Origin: Firmicutes bacterium CAG:449
GTDB taxonomy: Bacteria; Bacillota_I; Bacilli_A; RFN20; CAG-449
DNA length: 11,133 bases
Reading direction: 5' to 3'
NCBI GenBank assembly: GCA_000432895.1
Contig: FR889449.1
Coordinates: forward strand, 4,866 to 15,998
Below, in pieces: positions 6,399 through 11,133 of the stretch. How positions within the stretch are numbered: the first letter of the stretch is position 1; each line of letters begins with the position of its first letter. Made by a program: the position numbers and the translations under genes. The notes under the pieces were generated by a model. The model was not told the origin of the DNA and did not search any database. It was given only the letters and a program-made list of their open reading frames with translations.

Positions 6399-7502
6399 AT
6401 GAAAGATAGAAATATTAAAACAAAAATTAAAGAAGATTGGGAATATTTAATAACTCACTTTACACCAGAATATATTGAAAATAACATGAGTAAAGAGGAA
6501 TATGTTATTGGAACAGGAGCTGATAATTCTTTTTGTTATCTTGTAGAAGTTGGGTTAAAAGAACTAGGTGATATAAGAGGTGCTACATCAGCAAAGTTTG
6601 GTATATGGTTTGGAACTCATGGCAAAGATAAAAAAAGAAAGTTTAGAACTATTAATAAGTTTTCATCTAAAGGTGATGAAGATGAGGCCTTTGATAATAT
6701 AAAACATGCATTAGCTAAACTGATTAGAGAATCAAAACAGCTATCTGAATTTAAGAATTTAAAATCTCCTTTATCAAATATGTTTAAATATAAAATTATG
6801 TATCTATATAATCCAAATATAATGCTTCCTTCATTTGTAAAAGAAGATTTATTCCATTTTGAAGAGAAACTAGGATTTAAACCAAGTCAAAGTTATGAAA
6901 AAGCTCAAAAGCAATTAATTATTTATAAAAGAAGTAAGTTTCCAAATGGTGCAAATCATGACTTTATGGCAAAGTTATATGCTGAATATGGAAGATATAA
7001 TATTGATCAGATTAAGAGTGTTAATGAGTCTTTTGATGATAAATTAAATAAAACAATTTCCAAAAACAAAAAAGATCCAAAGGATGAATATATTACTCAT
7101 AAGGAACCAAGACTAAAGCCTAAAAAAGTTGAAGATGTTTATTACTATCCTAGAAATCCTAAAATGGCAGCGTATGCTTTAAAAAATGCTCAACATAAAT
7201 GTGAAAATAATTCAGAACACGAATGTTTTATTAGAAGAAGTAATGATATGCCATATACTGAAGTTCATCATTTAATACCATTATGTTATTATGATGAATT
7301 TGATGAAGTTTCATTGGATGTTCCTGAAAACATTGTGTCATTGTGTAGTAATTGTCATAATGAGATTCATTATGGAAAAAATGCTGACCAAATAATTACA
7401 AAACTTTATAATGAAAGAAAAGAAAAGCTTTTAGAAGCTGGGATTGATATATCATTAGAAGAGCTTTTAGAAATGTATCATAAGTTAAATAAACATGAAT
7501 AA
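6399..7502 (+). CDS. HNH endonuclease with unassigned N-terminal sensor-like domain
   Basis: A 367-aa protein. The C-terminal third is a zinc-bound HNH (beta-beta-alpha metal) nuclease: CENNSEHEC (268-276), then EVHHLIPL (His290, His291), NIVSLCSNCHNEIHYG with Asn311, CxxC 316/319 and His324. The first ~200 residues form a separate domain (KFGIWFGTHG; SPLSNMFKYKIMYLYNPN near 123-140; LGFKPSQSYEKAQKQL). It resembles, only loosely, N-terminal domains joined to restriction-type nucleases and McrB-like ATPases. A lysine-rich linker (about 215-245) joins the two. The ATG follows AAGGA at eight bases and comes five bases after the HEPN gene. DNA cleavage of invading DNA is the likely role, inferred from the HNH fold and the neighbour. 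A homing endonuclease is less likely because of the operon and the extra domain. Confidence 0.8.
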   Translation: MKDRNIKTKIKEDWEYLITHFTPEYIENNMSKEEYVIGTGADNSFCYLVEVGLKELGDIRGATSAKFGIWFGTHGKDKKRKFRTINKFSSKGDEDEAFDNIKHALAKLIRESKQLSEFKNLKSPLSNMFKYKIMYLYNPNIMLPSFVKEDLFHFEEKLGFKPSQSYEKAQKQLIIYKRSKFPNGANHDFMAKLYAEYGRYNIDQIKSVNESFDDKLNKTISKNKKDPKDEYITHKEPRLKPKKVEDVYYYPRNPKMAAYALKNAQHKCENNSEHECFIRRSNDMPYTEVHHLIPLCYYDEFDEVSLDVPENIVSLCSNCHNEIHYGKNADQIITKLYNERKEKLLEAGIDISLEELLEMYHKLNKHE

Positions 7503-7633
7503 AAAACATTTATTTAATAGCAAATAATAGTAGTGATTGTAAGTTGAAAGTGAAATATAATTACAATTAGTGGAAATACTATACTAAAAGTTGTTGTTTA
7601 ATGGAAAATATTAAATAAGTGAATTTGAAGGTC

Positions 7634-7653
7634 AAATAACTATAAAGTTATTT
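7634..7653. promoter_or_regulatory. Inverted repeat, possible XRE autoregulatory operator
   Basis: AAATAACT, four bases, AGTTATTT: a perfect 8-bp dyad ending 22 bases before the ATG of the XRE-family gene. XRE repressors commonly bind such dyads at their own promoter. In such AT-rich DNA it could arise by chance. The remaining 7503-7633 shows no gene. Confidence 0.4.
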
Positions 7654-7675
7654 ACACTTAAATAGAAAGGATTAT

Positions 7676-8612
7676 ATGGCTATTAAAAGAACAGATGAAG
7701 AAATAATAGCCTGTGTTAAAGATTTAAGAAAAGAAAGAAAACTAACACAGGGCAAAGTCGCTGAACTTATGCATTATAGTAATGCTAGTAGAGTCTCAGA
7801 ATTTGAAAAAGGAAAAACAAAAAACATCTTGGAATTTGTAGAAAGATTTTGCAAATCATTAGAAATAGATATGTCAACAGTATTATTTAAAGAAGATATA
7901 ACTGTTACAACTACAAAAGATACGCCTAAAGTTCCTTTTAGATATAAAGTGCCTAATTTTAAATATTCTTTATTTATGGGGCTATTAATAATTCCAGTAA
8001 TTGTATTACAGATAATATCAACTTTAAATGTTAATAATAATTTAATGATGTGGTCTGTCGGTGTTGCATCACTTATATTATTGATAGAATTAATTTTCTT
8101 TATCATTCAATGGACATCATCAGAAAACTATATTGATGAAGTTGTTGAAGATAGAAAGAATGTTCAATTTGTAAGTGATGATAAAAGAGAAAAGCATCCA
8201 ATTGTTAAATTCATCCTCATTCAAATTTCTATTTTATTTGGAAATTTCTATTTTATTTGGTTTAACTTTTGTGCTTATTTTATTTTGTGGTGTAAGAGTA
8301 GAAGTTTCGGTAATATTAATTTATTTTTTAATGTTATTATTTGAAATTTTTAGTACTGTATTTGGTATAAATTTATTTAAAAAGGCAAATAAAACTAGTG
8401 GATTTAAAGTTTATATTTTTGAAAGTATAGTATTAGTAATTGAACTGATTTTTAGTTCATTAGTAGCATATGGCTTGCAAATATCTAACATTAACGCAAT
8501 CACATATTATACTTTATCGTTTAATGAAATGATGCTATTGTATGTTACAGTACGAATGATTGATTGTAATTTTTACTTAAAAAATAGAAAAATAATTTCC
8601 GAAAAACGATAA
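7676..8612 (+). pseudogene. Membrane-anchored XRE-family regulator, frameshifted
   Basis: The first 70 residues are a Cro/CI (XRE) helix-turn-helix domain (LRKERKLTQGKVAELM, then NASRVSEFEKGKTKNI). Two transmembrane helices follow (about 97-117 and 124-146). After ILIQISILFG the frame shifts and stops at 8344, giving 222 aa. The +1 frame continues to 8612 with three or four further hydrophobic helices. A perfect 19-bp tandem duplication at 8223-8260 explains the shift. Removing one copy restores one 305-aa reading frame (SILFG joined to LTFVLILF). The ATG has AAAGGA four bases upstream and a possible operator dyad before it. The intact protein would be a DNA-binding domain tethered to a polytopic membrane domain, probably a sensor or repressor. 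The truncated product keeps its HTH and two helices and could still bind DNA. Confidence 0.85.
8223..8260 (+). repeat. Perfect 19-bp tandem duplication causing frameshift
   Basis: Two identical adjacent 19-bp copies (8223-8241 and 8242-8260), each beginning AAATTTCTA and ending TTTATTTGG. Nineteen is not a multiple of three, so the extra copy shifts the XRE-regulator frame by one. Loss of one copy by slippage would restore the gene. Confidence 0.97.
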
Positions 8613-8697
8613 TTCGGGCCTATAATTTCCGACTTGGTTTCTGAATAGTTTCATATATTAAATATGGGTGTATTCTATAGCCAAGGAGGTGACTTGT

Positions 8698-8868
8698 ATG
8701 AATTTTCTACAAGGATTCTGGACTTTATTTAAATGCTTCTTGGAAATTATGTGGGGAATTATTAAGATGCTTTACACTGTTAAGTATCTAAATATTCTCA
8801 CAATTGGATTTACAGCATATGTAGTATTATTATTGGCTGTGAAGCTTATTAAGAAAGTCGCAAATTAG
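8698..8868 (+). CDS. Small single-pass membrane protein, 56 aa
   Basis: The ATG at 8698 is preceded at five bases by AAGGAGGTGA, a near-perfect complement of the 16S rRNA tail. This decides the start over an in-frame ATG at 8668 that has no such site. The product is rich in hydrophobic and aromatic residues: MNFLQGFWTLFKCFLEIMWG, then KMLYTVKYLNILTIGF. It has a central membrane helix (about 31-50, TIGFTAYVVLLLAVKL) and ends in Lys-rich KLIKKVAN. A strong terminator follows its TAG at once. A TATAAT at 8621-8626 could be its -10 box, but no good -35 is seen. I do not recognise the family. Size, hydrophobicity and expression signals resemble type I toxin or small phage membrane proteins. The neighbouring membrane XRE regulator may control it. 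Confidence 0.75.
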   Translation: MNFLQGFWTLFKCFLEIMWGIIKMLYTVKYLNILTIGFTAYVVLLLAVKLIKKVAN

Positions 8869-8893
8869 AAGTGGTCATGATGACCACTTTTTT
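8869..8893 (+). terminator. Rho-independent terminator after the 56-aa gene
   Basis: AAGTGGTCA, loop TGA, TGACCACTT: a perfect 9-bp stem running directly into a T-tract. It starts immediately after the TAG stop. Confidence 0.93.
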
Positions 8894-9001
8894 GCAATAT
8901 ATATGGGTTCTATAAAATAATCATGTTATGCTACTATGGAATTTATAAGATCATAATCGATGGTAATGTCGCAGAAGTAGCTAATAATCTCTATAATTTT
9001 A
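8894..9001. other. Intergenic stretch before the leader promoter
   Basis: No supported gene. A 33-codon frame starting at 8923 lacks a ribosome binding site and runs through the following promoter, so it is not called. Nothing else is seen in it. Confidence 0.4.
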
Positions 9002-9030
9002 TTGTTAATATAATTATTTTTTGATATAAT
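9002..9030 (+). promoter_or_regulatory. Promoter of the RNase III leader
   Basis: TTGTTA (9002-9007) is followed after 17 bases by a perfect TATAAT (9025-9030). Transcription should start near 9037, some 216 bases before the RNase III-like gene. No other promoter of this quality lies between 8894 and 9253. Confidence 0.72.
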
Positions 9031-9036
9031 AATATT

Positions 9037-9209
9037 GTATCGGGAAGATATATAAAGGTCATTAGCGAAATGCTAGTTATAAAATGATGGTATCTACTTT
9101 GATGTGATGAAAGTACTGAAAAGAAGATAAATTCAATTTATAGTTAATATTTGACTTATTGACCACAGTTTAACGCTAGTAGTGGCATTTGTGTCAATAG
9201 TTTTTTTTT
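9037..9209 (+). ncRNA. Structured leader or small RNA upstream of RNase III-like gene
   Basis: About 173 nt from the predicted start to the terminator. Hairpins visible by eye are ATTAGC/GCTAGT (from 9061), TACTTT-GATGTGATG-AAAGTA (9096-9116) and the large terminator stem at 9156-9200. No convincing reading frame lies inside. It may be a stand-alone small RNA or an attenuated 5' leader of the RNase III gene. I compared it with T-box and other common riboswitch motifs and saw no match. The ends are inferred. Confidence 0.5.
9156..9209 (+). terminator. Terminator in the leader of the RNase III-like gene
   Basis: TTATTGAC-C-ACA pairs with TGT-GTCAATAG, giving 11 bp with one bulged C and one wobble. 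A small inner stem GCTA/TGGC lies in the loop. Nine Ts follow (9201-9209). It lies 43 bases before the proposed start codon, so transcription must read through it to express the gene. Confidence 0.85.
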
Positions 9210-9213
9210 ATTT

Positions 9214-9244
9214 CTTCCTGGTCAAATTGATATCAAACAGGAGG
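9214..9244 (+). promoter_or_regulatory. Hairpin sequestering the RNase III ribosome binding site
   Basis: CTTCCTG (9214-9220) can pair over seven positions, one of them a wobble, with CAGGAGG (9238-9244), which contains the Shine-Dalgarno AGGAGG. The 17-base loop includes TTGATATCAA, itself a dyad. Such a stem would mask translation and resembles a dsRNA target. E. coli RNase III cuts its own leader; similar self-control here is inference. Confidence 0.55.
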
Positions 9245-9252
9245 ATTTTTTT

Positions 9253-10302
9253 ATAGCAATTGATATTAGACAAATTGAAAACACAATAGGTTACACATTT
9301 AAGAATAAGAATCTATTGCAACAAGCTTTCGTTAGAAGAAGTTATTCTCAAGAAAACGGTGGACAAAATAATGAGGTTCTAGAATTTATTGGTGACAAAG
9401 CCTTAGATTTTGCAGTTGTTCGATTAATGATGGATCGCTTTGGTAAGATTACTGAAGAAAAACAATGGGATGAGTTTAAATTAACAAATCCACAATACTT
9501 TCAAACAAAAATGGGGGAAGGAAAGTTCACCGATATAAAAAGAATGTTAGTTGAGAAAAAAGCATTGTCAGGATGTATGGATAGATTAGGTTTTCATTCT
9601 CAATTAATTATGGGTAGAGGAGATATCATTAATGAAGTTGAGAATGAAGATTCTGTTAAGGAAGATTTATTTGAGGCTATTATTGGTGCTGTAGCATTAG
9701 ATTCTGATTATAATATGGATTCAATAACTAGTGTTGTTGATACAATGTTTGATCTAGATTCATTCTTTGACAATGAAGAATTCGATGAAGATTATGATTT
9801 CAATTATATCGGTTGGATTCAAGAATGGAGTCAGGGTGAAGGATATGGTATTCCAGATTATGAGTACCAAGAAAACTATGATGGAGAATTTACATGCTAT
9901 CTTACTATAAGTGGTGATGATGGATTCTATTTAAATGAGTACGGTGTAGGTTCAAGTCATGCTAAAGCTAGATATGATGCTGCATATAAGGCTTATAAGT
10001 ATTTAAAAGAAAATGATTATATAAAAAGCGAATATGAAGATGCAGTTGGTGAACCTATTTATGAAGAAGCAACACGTCAAATTAATGAATTATATCAAAA
10101 AAGATTGATTGGTAAGCCTGAATACGAGTTAGAACCTGAAACTAATGATGATTGTCAAACAGAATGGTCATGTTCTTTGAAAGTCGATGGCTATGAAAGA
10201 GAATTCTATGGATATGGTAGCAATCAAAAAGAGTGTAAAAGAGATGCAGCATATGATTTCTTATGTTTCATAATGGGGATAGAGGAGGAAGACTATGAAT
10301 AA
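9253..10302 (+). CDS. Accessory RNase III with two tandem dsRNA-binding domains
   Basis: Cuts double-stranded RNA. From 9253 the protein has about 349 aa, against ~230 for housekeeping bacterial RNase III. The RNase III domain (about 6-155) opens with IENTIGYTFKNKNLLQQAF and has the signature NNEVLEFIGDKAL with Glu41, Glu44 and Asp48. Asp138 and Glu141 in DLFEAIIGA complete the active site. Two dsRBDs follow: about 184-251 (IQEWSQGEGYGIPDYEY to HAKARYDAAYKAY) and about 274-337 (INELYQKRL to QKECKRDAAYDFL). A very acidic linker separates the first from the catalytic domain. AGGAGG at 9239-9244 is eight bases before ATA at 9253; no ATG, GTG or TTG exists in frame until 9316, which would delete the conserved first helix. 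So it starts at a non-standard codon or is damaged. It overlaps the next gene by 8 bp. Confidence 0.88.
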   Translation: MAIDIRQIENTIGYTFKNKNLLQQAFVRRSYSQENGGQNNEVLEFIGDKALDFAVVRLMMDRFGKITEEKQWDEFKLTNPQYFQTKMGEGKFTDIKRMLVEKKALSGCMDRLGFHSQLIMGRGDIINEVENEDSVKEDLFEAIIGAVALDSDYNMDSITSVVDTMFDLDSFFDNEEFDEDYDFNYIGWIQEWSQGEGYGIPDYEYQENYDGEFTCYLTISGDDGFYLNEYGVGSSHAKARYDAAYKAYKYLKENDYIKSEYEDAVGEPIYEEATRQINELYQKRLIGKPEYELEPETNDDCQTEWSCSLKVDGYEREFYGYGSNQKECKRDAAYDFLCFIMGIEEEDYE

Positions 10303-11133
10303 TCAAGTATTCGATCCTATAACAATGGATTTTGCTTTAAAGCAAATGAAACAAATCCAAAAAGAAAATGAGCAATCCTTAAGAAAACTTTTTGATAAAA
10401 AAATTAAACAAAGTTTTTTAATTGAAATGCTTCACCGAGTAGAAGATGAAATGGGACAATCAGTTTCTTCTTTTTATGATTTAACAATTAATAATGAAAA
10501 GATGATCACTGGAGATATAGGTGGCATAGAGTATGAAATATGTAGAATGATTGTTGGAATTCATCGTTCTAATTCTATATTCCTACAAGATTCTGAAAGA
10601 ACATCTAACGAGAAAAGTGATAACTATAAAAAAGAATTGACTGCTCAAGTTATGGAACTAATCAAGTTGCGCTATTTTGCAGCAGATTTATTTAGAAAGA
10701 AGCAAATAATTAGAGGTGATGATTTCATTTTTTACCCAGTTCCATATAAATTATTTGCAATATGTGTTGATTCACTAGGTATATTAACTGAGAAGGGTAA
10801 TAATGCGCCATTAAGTTGGTTCTATTCAAACATATTTAATAAGTCATTAGCAGCATTAACTTTGATAGAGGATAATTTTTTAGATAACGCTTATCCTATA
10901 TGTCGTGTTGTAATTGAGCTATATTTCAAATTATTATTGATTGAAATACATTCCGAAGTATTTGATGAGCATTTTAAATTCGCTGATTATGATTGGAAAA
11001 AGACATGCTGTGGTCATAAGTATCCTGATGAATTTAAAGAAAAATTTTCCAATAGAAAAAATCAAAGAGAAAGATCTAGAATAGATTTTCTTCATTATGG
11101 ATGGTTAGATCAAATTACTGATTATCATGAAAT
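10295..11133 (+). CDS. Helical protein partnered with RNase III, 3' end outside window
   Basis: At least 279 codons, continuing past the window. The ATG at 10295 has AGGAGG six bases upstream and lies inside the last codons of the RNase III gene (8-bp overlap), so translation is probably coupled. The N-terminus is charged and helical (MDFALKQMKQIQKENEQSLR). In the middle, SLAALTLIEDNFLDNAYPIC and RVVIELYFKLLLIEIH recall DUF5677-type helical proteins, whose 'a..li..g...ea..l.R.~~E' pattern is HEPN-like. This resemblance is by eye and weak. No transmembrane helix or known catalytic motif is visible in the part present; RSRIDFLHYGWLDQITDYHE near the end could be important. It may be the effector, sensor or antitoxin partner of the RNase III. 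Function unknown. Confidence 0.8.
   Translation, partial: MNNQVFDPITMDFALKQMKQIQKENEQSLRKLFDKKIKQSFLIEMLHRVEDEMGQSVSSFYDLTINNEKMITGDIGGIEYEICRMIVGIHRSNSIFLQDSERTSNEKSDNYKKELTAQVMELIKLRYFAADLFRKKQIIRGDDFIFYPVPYKLFAICVDSLGILTEKGNNAPLSWFYSNIFNKSLAALTLIEDNFLDNAYPICRVVIELYFKLLLIEIHSEVFDEHFKFADYDWKKTCCGHKYPDEFKEKFSNRKNQRERSRIDFLHYGWLDQITDYHE

Noticed and set aside
7485..7517. TTAAATAAA ... TTTATTTAA inverted repeat over the end of the HNH gene, as a terminator
   Set aside because: The stem is all A-T with a 15-base loop and no T-run follows, so it would be a poor terminator.
8592..8632. ATAATTTCCGA repeated with 30-bp spacing, as a CRISPR or iteron array
   Set aside because: Only two 11-bp copies, one of them within coding sequence; no further units.
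8923..9024. 33-codon open frame beginning MLCYYGIYK
   Set aside because: No ribosome binding site, it runs through the -35 region of a consensus promoter, and it has no visible similarity. Possibly a decayed remnant.
9060..9200. T-box or other known riboswitch
   Set aside because: No T-box antiterminator core (AGGGTGGNACCGCG) or other familiar aptamer motif could be found, and the downstream gene is not a typical riboswitch target.

Overview
The window is strongly AT-rich and reads with the standard bacterial code: tryptophan is TGG and the intact genes stop at TAA or TAG. It looks like a low-GC Bacillota (Firmicutes) chromosome. The supporting signs are a CIRCE/HrcA-controlled clpB, a LysM + glycoside hydrolase 18 protein of the SleL/YaaH spore cortex-lytic type, GGAGG Shine-Dalgarno sites and a tRNA with encoded CCA. 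An Erysipelotrichia- or Mollicutes-related spore former is plausible, but the species cannot be named from this sequence.

Layout. (1) 1-3737 is core genome. It holds the 5' 787 codons of clpB on the minus strand, a promoter overlapped by two CIRCE operators, a divergent SleL-like gene, and tRNA-Thr(CGT) with its own promoter and terminator. (2) 3738-5640 follows the tRNA and looks like the edge of an accessory island. It contains a minus-strand large serine recombinase whose last ~98 codons are cut off by one in-frame TAA, then a terminator. (3) 5650-7502 begins with a fragment of a type I restriction specificity gene (hsdS). This runs in frame into a HEPN-domain ORF (RNMQMH motif), which sits five bases before an HNH endonuclease gene. 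The pair is a candidate nuclease defence module. (4) 7503-8893 holds a membrane-anchored XRE-family regulator, frameshifted by a perfect 19-bp tandem duplication, and a 56-aa membrane protein with a near-ideal ribosome binding site and a strong terminator. (5) 8894-11133 holds a promoter, a structured ~170-nt leader or small RNA ending in a terminator, and a hairpin that can hide the ribosome binding site of the next gene. That gene encodes an accessory RNase III with two tandem dsRNA-binding domains and an apparent ATA start. It overlaps by 8 bp a helical protein that runs off the window.

How the parts fit. The first 3.7 kb is stress and spore housekeeping. The rest is an accessory region in which several genes show recent damage (nonsense codon, tandem-duplication frameshift, truncated hsdS, abnormal start codon). 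Two small operons, HEPN-HNH and RNaseIII-dsRBD-dsRBD plus its partner, are the best candidates for undescribed anti-invader systems. The second is the most distinctive because of its domain architecture and its leader.
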